Origin: Seongchinamella sediminis | GTDB taxonomy: Bacteria; Pseudomonadota; Gammaproteobacteria; Pseudomonadales; Halieaceae | Length of the DNA: 64,000 bases | Direction of reading: 5' to 3' | Assembly (NCBI RefSeq): GCF_003457605.1 | Contig: NZ_QRAN01000016.1 | Coordinates: forward strand, 1-64,000 | Shown: positions 52,873 to 61,421 of the stretch, piece by piece | Layout: every line of letters starts with the position of its first letter | How positions within the stretch are numbered: position 1 is the first letter of the stretch | Made by a program: the position numbers and the translations under genes | The notes under the pieces: model-generated | Told to the model about the DNA's origin: nothing | What the model saw: only the letters and a program-made list of their open reading frames with translations | The model's database searches: none

Positions 52873-52901
52873 TTGGTTACGCCAGCGCTAAGCCTTTAGA
52901 C
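52873..52901 (+). promoter_or_regulatory. Predicted sigma70 promoter of the CoA-transferase operon
   Basis: TTGGTT (52873-52878), 17-nt spacer, TTAGAC (52896-52901), at the same distance from direct-repeat element C as the hexamers of the CoxMSL promoter are from element B. Predicted start near 52908, about 85 nt before the first gene. Confidence 0.6.
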
Positions 52902-52992
52902 TCGAAAACTGAACAGCAAGCGGTAGTCGTGAGGCCCGCCAGGGTCTGCCTGCCGCGACAGCTTTTTCTGCCTTGAACTGTGAGGACCGACA

Positions 52993-54189
52993 ATGAGTGC
53001 TGCGCTAGATGATGTCGTCGTGCTTGACCTGACGACCAGTTTTTCCTCCGCACTGACTGCGGCGTTTCTCGCCGACTTTGGCGGCCAGGTGATTCGCCTC
53101 GAACTGCTGCCACAGGCCAGTGAACCGGAACAGGAAAAAGGTGCCTGGGACTACGAGGCCGACCTGATTCATCGCAACAAGCAGAGTGTCCAGATTGACC
53201 CGCAGCAGGAACGGGGCCGGCAATTGCTCGCCGAACTGGCCGCCAAAGCAGACGTGATCATCACCGACTGGCCGCTTGCCAGGCTGCAGCAGGTCGGGCT
53301 GGACTACGCCACGGTCGCGCAGGCCAACGCCGGCATTGTCTTTGGCCGCACCTCGGGCTTCGGGCCCCAGGGGCCCGACAGCGAATTGCCGCTTATCGAT
53401 GAACTTGCGGCCTGTCGCGCCGGCGCCATGCCGACCCTGCCGCAACCGGGGGAAGCTCCGGTCTATACCGGCGCGGGGGCGATGCACGCCACCGTGTTGC
53501 TGGCCTTCGGCGTGATCACGGCCCTTGTGCACCGGCAGGCGACGGGGGAGGGGCAGGAGGTGGATACCTCCTTCTTCGCCGCCAATATGTACGGCGCCAG
53601 CCTGGACCTCCAGGCTTTCCTGGCCATTGACGAGGGGCAGCGCGAACGCCTGATGCACCCGATTTCGCGCCTGGACGTGTCCAACCCCATCTCCGGTTCG
53701 CTGTACCCCAGCTCCGATGGTCGTTGGGTCACCCTGACCATGCCCGACACGGACCGCTGGTGGCCACTGCTGGCCCCGGAGGTCGGCCTTGAGGTCGACG
53801 ACGAGCGCTTTAACAGCCATGAAAAGCGCTGTGAAATCAATCGCCTGGAGCTGATCCAGGAGCTGGAGGCGGGCTTCCAGAAGCACCCCGGCGCGCACTG
53901 GCGCGAGGTATTCGCAGAAAAACACATGTCGGCGGATGTCATCGAACAGTTTGATTATCCGGCGCAGGACCCGCAGGTCGCGGCCAACAAGTACATCGTG
54001 GAACTCGATCACCCCAGCTTTGGCAAGCTCAACAGCCTGGGTTTCCCCATCTTCATGAGCGAAAGTCCGGCGCGTCTGCGCAGCCTGGCGCCCTGTCGCG
54101 GGCAACACACGGGGGCGGTACTGCACGAACTGCTGGGCTACTCAGAAGACGAGATCTATCAATTCACCGCCGACGGTGTTGTGGTCTAG
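52993..54189 (+). CDS. Class III CoA-transferase homologue, probably non-catalytic partner subunit
   Basis: 398 residues, CaiB/BaiF fold (VVVLDLTTSFSSALTAAFLADFGGQVIRLE; FGRTSGFGPQGP; GEGQEVDTSFFAANMYG). At the position of the catalytic Asp the sequence is YTGAGAMHATVLLAFG, with His165 or a neighbouring Ala/Met where active enzymes have Asp. It is followed after 27 nt by a second CoA-transferase that has the Asp, so a heteromer like benzylsuccinate CoA-transferase BbsEF is likely. GAGGA 6 nt before ATG. First gene of an operon running to 62806. Confidence 0.88.
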   Translation: MSAALDDVVVLDLTTSFSSALTAAFLADFGGQVIRLELLPQASEPEQEKGAWDYEADLIHRNKQSVQIDPQQERGRQLLAELAAKADVIITDWPLARLQQVGLDYATVAQANAGIVFGRTSGFGPQGPDSELPLIDELAACRAGAMPTLPQPGEAPVYTGAGAMHATVLLAFGVITALVHRQATGEGQEVDTSFFAANMYGASLDLQAFLAIDEGQRERLMHPISRLDVSNPISGSLYPSSDGRWVTLTMPDTDRWWPLLAPEVGLEVDDERFNSHEKRCEINRLELIQELEAGFQKHPGAHWREVFAEKHMSADVIEQFDYPAQDPQVAANKYIVELDHPSFGKLNSLGFPIFMSESPARLRSLAPCRGQHTGAVLHELLGYSEDEIYQFTADGVVV

Positions 54190-54216
54190 CGGCTAACGCG
54201 GGCCCGGGAGGTTTTT

Positions 54217-55425
54217 GTGACAAGCGCATTGGAAGGTATTCGGGTAATCGATTTTACGGTCTGGTTCCAGGGGCCGGTGTCAGCGCAGTACCTGGCAGAT
54301 TTCGGCGCCGAGGTGATCAAGGTCGAGAACCCCAAGGGCGGCGACCAGGGGCGCGGTGTACGCAGCATGAAGTCTCTGGCCATCGGTGACTGGAACCAGT
54401 ATTTCCTGGTGATCAACCGCAATAAAAAAAGTATTGCGATCGACCTGAAGACAGCGGAAGGCCAGGAGATCCTGTACCGCATGGTGGAGAAGTCGGACGT
54501 GTTTCTCTCCAACCTGTCACCGGCGCTGCTGGCGAAAATGAACCTGTCCTACGACAAGCTGTCGGCGATCAACCCGCGGCTGGTCTACGCTACCAACACG
54601 GGTTACGGTCGCTTCGGGGATGTTGCCAAGCCCAGTTTCGATATGACCGTGCAGGCGCTGACCGGCGCCATGTCGCGCCTGGGTGAGCCCGGACAGCCGC
54701 CGATCTACATGGGCATGGGCTCCGGTGATGCCTACGGCGGCATCATGTCCGCCATGGGGATCGCCATGGCGATTTACCAGCGCAACAAGACGGGCAAGGG
54801 TCAGTGTCTTGATGCCTCACTGTACGGTGCCCAGCTCTACCTGGCCGCGCCCTATCTGCAGTCCTACCTGGCCGGCAACAAGGGCAGTGCGCTGCAGCAT
54901 TCGCGCAAGACCGTGGAAAACCCGCTGTGGAACCTGTACCCGACCGCCGGCAAGTGGGTTTATGTCTGTGAAGACAACAGCGATGAGCGCTTTGCCGCCT
55001 TCTGTAAAGCACTGGGCAGCGACGCCCTTGCCAGTGATGCCCGCTTCAACTCAGCACAGGCGCGCGCGGAAAACAACGTGGCCTTGATCGCCGCCATTGA
55101 TGCCATTACCTTCCAGCAGGCGGACAGCGAGCTGCTCGCGGCCTTGGCGGCAAATGACATTGTGCACAGCCCGGTGAACAGTTACGCCGATGTGGTGAAG
55201 GACGAACAGGCCTGGCAGAACAACTACTTCATGAAAGCCTACTGTGAAGAGGTGAAGCGCGAAGTCGACGTGCGTGGCCTGCCGGTGACCCTGTCGAAAA
55301 CCCCGGGTGAGGTGAATACCCTGGGCCCGCAGCTGGGACAGGACACCGAACTGCTGATGATGGACCTGCTGGACTACGAGTGGGAAGAGATAGAAGCGTT
55401 CAAGGCCAAGGGAGCGATACCCTAG
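54217..55425 (+). CDS. Class III CoA-transferase, catalytic subunit
   Basis: 402 residues. IRVIDFTVWFQGPVSAQYLADFGAEVIKVENPKGGDQGRG at the N-terminus; catalytic Asp171 in YMGMGSGDAYGGIMSA; GKGQCLDASLYGAQL. The GTG start has GGGAGG 5 nt upstream. It would accept CoA from a donor thioester and activate a carboxylic acid, with the product of the preceding gene as the second subunit. Confidence 0.92.
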   Translation: MTSALEGIRVIDFTVWFQGPVSAQYLADFGAEVIKVENPKGGDQGRGVRSMKSLAIGDWNQYFLVINRNKKSIAIDLKTAEGQEILYRMVEKSDVFLSNLSPALLAKMNLSYDKLSAINPRLVYATNTGYGRFGDVAKPSFDMTVQALTGAMSRLGEPGQPPIYMGMGSGDAYGGIMSAMGIAMAIYQRNKTGKGQCLDASLYGAQLYLAAPYLQSYLAGNKGSALQHSRKTVENPLWNLYPTAGKWVYVCEDNSDERFAAFCKALGSDALASDARFNSAQARAENNVALIAAIDAITFQQADSELLAALAANDIVHSPVNSYADVVKDEQAWQNNYFMKAYCEEVKREVDVRGLPVTLSKTPGEVNTLGPQLGQDTELLMMDLLDYEWEEIEAFKAKGAIP

Positions 55426-55509
55426 ACGTTACAGCGGCGACGCCGGCAGCGCAGTGCAATCGCCTGCCGGGGCTGGCATCAACGAACGGGCACAGAAAAG
55501 GATGGAAAC

Positions 55510-56406
55510 ATGAGCTGGACCGATTGGCAGACAGTACAGGGCGAGGGACTCGATAACTTCGAGCTGATCATCTACGAAAAGAAAACCCACACGGCCTCAG
55601 GCGGCGGGGTGGCCCGCGTCTCCCTGAATACCCCGGAGAAGATGAACACCCTGACGCTGGATACCGTGGACGAGATGTTTCGCGCTTTTTACGATGCCAA
55701 TCATGACCCGGCCATCGGCGTGATCGTTGTGGCGGCCAGGGGCAAGCACTTCGGTGCCGGTGGCGACGTCGACTGGGAGCGCTGGGGCCTGCGTGAAGCC
55801 TTCTACAACCGCTACCCGCACAACCGCCTGATGCGCATGTCGCGCAAGCCGGTCATCGCCCAGGTACAGGGCTACTGTATCGCCGGCCATAACCATATGG
55901 CGTACTGCTGTGATTTCACCATTGCCGCCGATAATGCCATTTTCGGCCAGGCCGGCCCTAAGGTCAGTTCGCCTGCGGACGGTTTCTTTGTGCCCTACCT
56001 GACCAAGGTGGTCGGCGCCAAGAAAGCGCGCGAGATGTGGATGCTGTGCCGCAAGTACCCTGCCGACGAGGCCCTGCAGATGGGCCTGGTCAATACCGTG
56101 GTGCCGCTGGAGCAACTGGAGGCGGAGGTGGACCAGTGGTGCGAAGAAATGCTGGCCAAGAGCCCGGGCTGCCTGGAGGTGCTCAAGGCGTCTTTCGACC
56201 AGGAGATGGACGGCTACAAAGAGTCCTGTATCAATTCCGCGGCCATGTATCCCGACTGGTTTGATATGCCCGAGGGCAAGGAAGGCGGCGAGGCATTCGT
56301 CAACAAGCGGCCGCCGAAATTCTGGGATATCCGCAAGCGCGAGGCCGAATTGCGGGCGCAGTTGCTGGCGGAGTACGAGGAAGAAATCGCCAGGGGCAAA
56401 CAGTGA
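55510..56406 (+). CDS. Crotonase-superfamily hydrolase/hydratase, BadI-like
   Basis: 298 residues. It parallels BadI (2-ketocyclohexanecarboxyl-CoA hydrolase) through most of its length: GAGGDVDWE, VIAQVQGYCIAGHNHMAYCCDFTIAADNAIFGQAGPKVSSPADGFF, LTKVVGAKKAREMWMLCRKYPADEALQMGLVNTVVP, LEAEVDQWCEEMLAKSP. BadI and MenB-like relatives cleave or form beta-diketone rings. So ring opening is more likely than simple hydration, though I infer this from similarity in motif wording only. 84 nt after the CoA-transferase. Confidence 0.85.
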   Translation: MSWTDWQTVQGEGLDNFELIIYEKKTHTASGGGVARVSLNTPEKMNTLTLDTVDEMFRAFYDANHDPAIGVIVVAARGKHFGAGGDVDWERWGLREAFYNRYPHNRLMRMSRKPVIAQVQGYCIAGHNHMAYCCDFTIAADNAIFGQAGPKVSSPADGFFVPYLTKVVGAKKAREMWMLCRKYPADEALQMGLVNTVVPLEQLEAEVDQWCEEMLAKSPGCLEVLKASFDQEMDGYKESCINSAAMYPDWFDMPEGKEGGEAFVNKRPPKFWDIRKREAELRAQLLAEYEEEIARGKQ

Positions 56407-56456
56407 CTTAGGGTACCTGGCCCCGGCGCCGCCGGGGCCTCAGGCGAGGGCTAGCA

Positions 56457-57620
56457 GTGCTTAAAGACAAGGCGTGTATCGTGGGAATCGGCGAGACGGG
56501 ATACTGTCGCAAGCCCGGTTCCGGTAGGAGTGAAGAGGCCCTGCAGTTGCAGGCGGCGGTGGCCGCCCTGGACGATGCAGGCCTGAAGGGCAGGGAGATC
56601 GACGGCATCCTGGCCTTCCCCAACCTGGGCAAGTCCGAGGCATTCGCCGCCAGCCTGGGCAGTGAGAACCTGCGCTTTGCCGCCACCATCCACATGGGCG
56701 GCGCGTCGCCGGTGGCGTCCCTGCGCATGGCGGCGATGGCCGTGGCCACCGGCGCGGCCAGGCATGTGCTGATCCCCGGTGGCTGGAACGGTTATTCGGG
56801 TGCCCGGGTGCGGGAGACCGTCACCACCGATAAAAACTCGATTCCCGGCGGCGCTATCGCCTGGGATTACTACCTGCCCCAGGGTTTGACGGTACCGCCC
56901 CAGTGGTACGCGCTGATGTGTCGCCGCCACATGCATGAGTACGGCACCAGCCACGAGCAGCTGGGCGCCGTCGCTGTGGCGATGCGCAAGCACGCCCAGC
57001 TGAACCCGGGGGCCCTGATGCACGGCAAGCCCCTGACTATCGAGGACTACCTGCAGTCGCCGATGCTGGCTGACCCCTATCGAATGAACGATTGCTGCCT
57101 GGAAACCGACGGCGCTGCCGCATTTATCGTGACCACGGTCGAGCGAGCCAGGGATCTGGGCAAGACCCCCGTGTACATCATGGGCGCTGCGTCCGGGCAA
57201 CCCTACCCGGCGGATGAGTTCACCACCCGCAAGGATTTCCACCAGACCGGCTTGTCGATTGCAGCCCCGGAAGCCTTCCAGATGGCCGGGGTGAGCCCCG
57301 CTGATATGGACTTCGCCCAGATCTACGACTGCTTCACCTTTGAAGTCATCCAGCAACTCGAGGAAGCGGGCTTCTGCCAGCGTGGCGAGGGCGGTGCCTT
57401 CGTCGAAGATGGCGGCATTGAGCTTGGAGGCAGGCTTCCGGTGAATACCTCCGGGGGTCTGTTGTCCGAGGCTCACTCACTGGGCCTGGGCCACGTGGTG
57501 GAAGCGGTGAAACAATTGCGCGGGGAGGCAGGCGAGCGCCAGGTTGCCAATGCCGAACTGGGTTTGGTAACCGGTTGGGGCGACTTCGGCGATGGCAGTA
57601 TTGCCATCCTGCGCCGCTAG
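56457..57620 (+). CDS. Thiolase-fold protein without nucleophilic Cys, Ltp2-like aldolase/lipid-transfer protein
   Basis: 387 residues. The thiolase fold is clear, but where thiolases have the Cys the sequence is IHMGGASPVASLRMAAMAV (residues 78-96), so acyl transfer by the usual route is not possible. C-terminal features: YDCFTFEVIQQLEEAGFC, GGRLPVNTSGGLLSEAHSLGLGHVVEAV. This matches the Ltp2 class, which performs retro-aldol cleavage in steroid side chains with a DUF35 partner. The next gene is exactly such a DUF35 protein. GTG start with GAGGG 6 nt upstream. Confidence 0.87.
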   Translation: MLKDKACIVGIGETGYCRKPGSGRSEEALQLQAAVAALDDAGLKGREIDGILAFPNLGKSEAFAASLGSENLRFAATIHMGGASPVASLRMAAMAVATGAARHVLIPGGWNGYSGARVRETVTTDKNSIPGGAIAWDYYLPQGLTVPPQWYALMCRRHMHEYGTSHEQLGAVAVAMRKHAQLNPGALMHGKPLTIEDYLQSPMLADPYRMNDCCLETDGAAAFIVTTVERARDLGKTPVYIMGAASGQPYPADEFTTRKDFHQTGLSIAAPEAFQMAGVSPADMDFAQIYDCFTFEVIQQLEEAGFCQRGEGGAFVEDGGIELGGRLPVNTSGGLLSEAHSLGLGHVVEAVKQLRGEAGERQVANAELGLVTGWGDFGDGSIAILRR

Positions 57621-57636
57621 TTCACGGGAGCGAGAG

Positions 57637-58065
57637 ATGACGCATTACAACAAGCCTCTGCCGGGGCTGGACGGACTGACCAAAGAGTTCTATGACTTCT
57701 GCCGGCAGGAGTCACTGCATTTCCAGCAGTGCAGCGAATGCGGGACTTTCCGCCATGTCCCCAGGGAGATGTGTGCCGAGTGCAACTCCTTCGACTGGGA
57801 GTGGGTGGAGTCCAGCGGCAAGGGCACCATTTTCAGCTGGGTGGTGGTCAACCGCGCGCTGCATCCCGCGTTCTACGACCCCTCTCCGGATGCGGTACCG
57901 ATGGCGCCGGTTGTGGTTGAAATGGAGGAGGGGGTGCGCCTGACCAGCAATATGGTCGATTGCCCGCCCGACGAACTGGAAATTGATATGCCCGTTGAAG
58001 TGGTTTATGAGGCGGTGACTGACGAGGTCACGCTGCCGCGATTTCGCCGGGTCACCGGTGGTTAA
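57637..58065 (+). CDS. DUF35 OB-fold/zinc-ribbon protein, partner of the Ltp2-like aldolase
   Basis: 142 residues. N-terminal rubredoxin-like zinc ribbon with Cys32, Cys35, Cys46 and Cys49 (QQCSECGTFRHVPREMCAECN), then an OB-fold with FSWVVVNRALHPAF and PVVVEMEEGVRLTSNMVDCP. DUF35 proteins bind acyl-CoA and dock to SCP2-thiolase-like partners (ChsH2 DUF35 with Ltp2). Start 57637 follows the thiolase-like stop by 16 nt with GGGAGCGAGAG as RBS. Confidence 0.9.
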   Translation: MTHYNKPLPGLDGLTKEFYDFCRQESLHFQQCSECGTFRHVPREMCAECNSFDWEWVESSGKGTIFSWVVVNRALHPAFYDPSPDAVPMAPVVVEMEEGVRLTSNMVDCPPDELEIDMPVEVVYEAVTDEVTLPRFRRVTGG

Positions 58066-58103
58066 CTGAACACATGAGCACGCACTGATGACAGGATGGA
58101 ACG

Positions 58104-58883
58104 ATGACGCTACAGATGCCAGAGACTTTCAAGTACGAGAAACAGGGCAGGATCGCCATTATGACGATAAACCGCCCGCAGGCGATGAACGCGTTTACCG
58201 AGGAGATGCTGGCCGCCATGGATGCGGCCTTCGATGACTTCCAGCAGGACGATGACCTGTGGGTGGCCATTTTCACCGGCGCCGGCGACAAGTCATTCTG
58301 TTCCGGTATGGACCTGGGCGAGGCGATCCCGAAATTGAATGCCGGCGAGGAGATGGGCTACGAGGACCACACCAAGCGGCCATTCTCCGATGTATTCAAG
58401 CCCATCATTACCGCGGTCAATGGCTTTTGTATTGCCGGTGGCATGGAATTCATGCAGGGCACCGATATCCGCATCGCCGCCGAACATGCCACCTTCGGCC
58501 TTGGCGAGGTGCGCTTCGGTCTCGTCCCCGCCGGCGGGACCCACGTGCGCCTGCCACGCCAGATACCCTGGGCGGTGGCGATGGAGCTGCTGCTCACGGG
58601 GGAGAACCTGGATGCCAAACGCGCCTACGACATCGGCCTGATCAACAAGGTCGTGCCCAGGGAGGCACTGATGGATGAGGCCATGCAACTGGCCGAGAAA
58701 ATCTGCCTGAACAGTCCGCTGGCAGTGCGGACCGCCAAGGAGATCGCCGTGCGACAGGCCAACCTTGAGCCGGCTTTTGTCCTGGAAAAGGCGCTGGCGG
58801 CGCGGGTATTCGGCTCCGCCGACGCAGTGGAGGGGCCGAAAGCGTTCATGGAGCGCCGCAAGCCGAACTTTACCGGCAAGTAG
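58104..58883 (+). CDS. Enoyl-CoA hydratase
   Basis: 259 residues, standard crotonase length. GRIAIMTINRPQAMNAFTEEML, FTGAGDKSFCSGMDLGEAIP (first oxyanion loop), ITAVNGFCIAGGMEFMQGTDIRIAAEHATFGLGEVRFGLVPAGGTHVRLPRQIPWAVAMELLLTGE. Glu137 and Gly-rich segments fit hydratase or isomerase activity. Co-transcribed with the aldolase and LLM genes (38 nt and 10 nt gaps). Confidence 0.92.
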   Translation: MTLQMPETFKYEKQGRIAIMTINRPQAMNAFTEEMLAAMDAAFDDFQQDDDLWVAIFTGAGDKSFCSGMDLGEAIPKLNAGEEMGYEDHTKRPFSDVFKPIITAVNGFCIAGGMEFMQGTDIRIAAEHATFGLGEVRFGLVPAGGTHVRLPRQIPWAVAMELLLTGENLDAKRAYDIGLINKVVPREALMDEAMQLAEKICLNSPLAVRTAKEIAVRQANLEPAFVLEKALAARVFGSADAVEGPKAFMERRKPNFTGK

Positions 58884-58893
58884 GGGCGCTGTG

Positions 58894-59955
58894 ATGCGTG
58901 TTGAAACTGTCATGTTGGGGCCGGACAAGTCCCAGTATGCCGGGACAGCCCAGGCCCGGGGCGGATTGGCGCGTATTGCCGAGTCGGCCCGGCAACTGGA
59001 GGACATCGGTTTCGACGGGATCACCACGCCCGAGGCGGGGCACGATCCCTTCCTGCCGCTGATGCTCGCGGCGGAGCATACCGGGAAGGTCCGCCTGGGC
59101 ACTAATATCGCCGTGTCCTTTCCCCGCAGCCCGATGATCACCGCCCAGGCGGCCTGGGACTTGCAGAACTATTCCGGCGGTCGTTTCGCCCTGGGCCTCG
59201 GCACCCAGGTCAAGGGCCACAACGAGCGCCGCTTCGGTACCCCCTGGCCGGGTCCGGCGGGGCCGCGCATGCGGGAGTATCTGCTCAGCCTGCAGGCGAT
59301 CTTCCACTCTTTCCAGAACCCGGATGAGCCCCGCTATTTCAAGGGCGAGCACTACCAGTTCACCATGCTGCCGACCTTCTTCAACCCGGGGCCGATCGAG
59401 CACCCCGACATTCCCATCTACCTGGCGGTGGTCAATGAGTACATGGCCCGGCTGGCGGGGGAACTGTGTCAGGGGGTTCGGCTGCACCCCATTGCCACCT
59501 TCAGCTACACCCGTGACATCATCGTTCCGGCCATTGACGAGGGCGCAAGCCGGGGCGGTCGCCGGCGGGCCGATGTGGATTTACTCGGGGCTCCCTTCCT
59601 GGCCGTGGGCCGCGATGAGGCGGCTCTGGCCAGGTCCGTGGAGGGGCTGCGGCAGCAGATTGCCTTCTACGCCTCGACCCCGTCCTATCACCCGGTATTG
59701 CGCTACCATGGCTGGGAGGATATCGGGCTGGCACTGCAGCGGATGGCCCGGGAAGGCAAGGTGAAGGACATGGCACCGTTGATTAGCGATGACATGCTTG
59801 CAGAGTGGGCGATTGTCGGTACCTGTGAGCAGTTTGCCAGGCAGGTGAAGGACAGAGTAGCGGGTCTCTTCGATACTGTCTTGCTCGACCTTCCAGCGGA
59901 GGCCCGCGCGGATGAGGAATGGCTGCGCGACACGGTGGCGCAGATACAGGCCTGA
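58894..59955 (+). CDS. LLM-class (F420/FMN-dependent) oxidoreductase
   Basis: 353 residues from MRVETVMLGPDKSQYA (GTG 58891 is an alternative start). Same TIGR03617-type group as the gene at 37697: LEDIGFDGITTPEAGHDPFLPLMLAAEHTGKVRLGTNIAVSFPRSPM and YSGGRFALGLGTQVKGHNERRFG. Third LLM enzyme in the window. Overlap in phrase structure with 37697 indicates the two are paralogues that could act on successive intermediates. Confidence 0.87.
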   Translation: MRVETVMLGPDKSQYAGTAQARGGLARIAESARQLEDIGFDGITTPEAGHDPFLPLMLAAEHTGKVRLGTNIAVSFPRSPMITAQAAWDLQNYSGGRFALGLGTQVKGHNERRFGTPWPGPAGPRMREYLLSLQAIFHSFQNPDEPRYFKGEHYQFTMLPTFFNPGPIEHPDIPIYLAVVNEYMARLAGELCQGVRLHPIATFSYTRDIIVPAIDEGASRGGRRRADVDLLGAPFLAVGRDEAALARSVEGLRQQIAFYASTPSYHPVLRYHGWEDIGLALQRMAREGKVKDMAPLISDDMLAEWAIVGTCEQFARQVKDRVAGLFDTVLLDLPAEARADEEWLRDTVAQIQA

Positions 59956-60017
59956 GACGCTGCGCCGCCCACTCTGCTGCAGTACACTGGTTGGCAGGCA
60001 TCGCCTGTGGGAGTTCC

Positions 60018-61421
60018 ATGGCACCGCACACGAAAACCCTGGCCGCCGGCGACCTGCCGCTGGCGGGACGGGACATCGCCCTCAACCCGGGAGTTAAAGC
60101 TGGCGACTATGCGGCCGCGCTGCTGCGCTCGCTGGGCGCCGACACTCCCGCCCCGTCCCCACTTGGCGCCCTGGAGATTGCCGGCGACTGGGCCGCGTCC
60201 GGGCTTATCCCGCTGACCGGCAGTCCCGATGCACCAATGCAGGGGCCCGCCGCCATTCCCTCTGCCGCCCATGGCGCACTGGCGGCGCTCAAACTGCTGG
60301 CCGGGGGAAACGATCTACAGGGCCTGGACGGGGCCTCCCTGTTAAGCGAGCGCGCGGCCTTCCCGGGACTGAGCCGGCAGGGGCGGGTTTCTGCCAATGG
60401 CAGCTGCCACCTGCTGCGGGCCAGGGATGGCTGGCTCGCGCTGAATCTGGCCCGGGACGATGACTGGGCGTTGTTGCCCGCCTGGTTGGAGGCGGCCCTG
60501 GATCTGCCCTGCTGGCAACAACTTGCCGAGCGGGTAGCACAGCGGGACATTTCGCGGCTGCTCGAGCGCGGCCGCACACTGGGCCTGCCGGTCGCCTGCG
60601 CCAGGCCGGAGAACAGGCGGGCCGACAGCTGGTTTTCCCTGGCTTCCCGGGGACCCGGCGGCGCGGGCGGCAGATCCGGGCCGCTGGTGGTCGACCTCTC
60701 TTCCCTCTGGGCCGGCCCGCTGTGCACCCACCTGCTGGGCCTGGCGGGCGCCCGCGTGATCAAGGTTGAAAGTGCAGGCCGCCTGGATGGCGCCCGTGGC
60801 GGCGATACAGATTTCTACAACCTGCTCAATGCGAACAAGGAGAGCGTCGTCCTCGACCTGGCGTCGACACAGGGCCGGCAGCAGCTGGCGTGTTTACTCG
60901 CGCGGGCCGACATCGTGGTGGAGGGGTCGCGGCCCCGGGCGCTGCGCCAGCTGGGTATTGAGGCGGAGCAGCTGGTACGCAGTGTGCCGGGGCTGACCTG
61001 GATCAGTATCACCGGCTACGGCAGGGGTGAGCCCGAGGCGAACTGGGTTGCCTTTGGCGACGATGCGGCAGTGGCGGCGGGGGTGGCCATTGCCACTGCC
61101 GACCCGCCCGTATTCTGTGGTGACGCCCTGGCGGACCCACTGACCGGCATTCACGCCGCAGTGGCCGCCCAGGCCTTCTGGCAGAGCGGCGCCGGAGGCC
61201 TGTTGGACCTCTCCCTGCGCGGCGTCACCGCCTATAGCCTGAACTACCATCCCGGCGTACCCAGAGGGAAGGTGCTTGCATCATCGGGCGGCTGGCGCCT
61301 GCTGCTGCAGGGCGAAAGCTTTCCGCTTATCCCACCCCAGCGGCGCAGGCCGGCATCCTCCGCTGCCCCGCCCGGCAGTGACACACAGCGGGTGCTGACG
61401 GAGTTTGCAATCCCGTGCTGA
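60018..61421 (+). CDS. Class III CoA-transferase with extended or permuted N-terminal domain
   Basis: 467 residues. Residues 1-215 resemble the small-domain part of CaiB enzymes (AAHGALAALKLLAGG; SLLSERAAFPGLSRQGRVSANGSCHLLRARDGWLALNLARDDDWALLPAWLE). The usual N-terminal CaiB motif only starts near residue 216 (GPLVVDLSSLWAGPLCTHLLGLAGARVIKVES). The catalytic Asp is Asp373 in GDALADPLTGIHAAVA. The order suggests a circularly permuted CaiB type. GGGAG lies 4 nt upstream of the ATG. Confidence 0.82.
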   Translation: MAPHTKTLAAGDLPLAGRDIALNPGVKAGDYAAALLRSLGADTPAPSPLGALEIAGDWAASGLIPLTGSPDAPMQGPAAIPSAAHGALAALKLLAGGNDLQGLDGASLLSERAAFPGLSRQGRVSANGSCHLLRARDGWLALNLARDDDWALLPAWLEAALDLPCWQQLAERVAQRDISRLLERGRTLGLPVACARPENRRADSWFSLASRGPGGAGGRSGPLVVDLSSLWAGPLCTHLLGLAGARVIKVESAGRLDGARGGDTDFYNLLNANKESVVLDLASTQGRQQLACLLARADIVVEGSRPRALRQLGIEAEQLVRSVPGLTWISITGYGRGEPEANWVAFGDDAAVAAGVAIATADPPVFCGDALADPLTGIHAAVAAQAFWQSGAGGLLDLSLRGVTAYSLNYHPGVPRGKVLASSGGWRLLLQGESFPLIPPQRRRPASSAAPPGSDTQRVLTEFAIPC

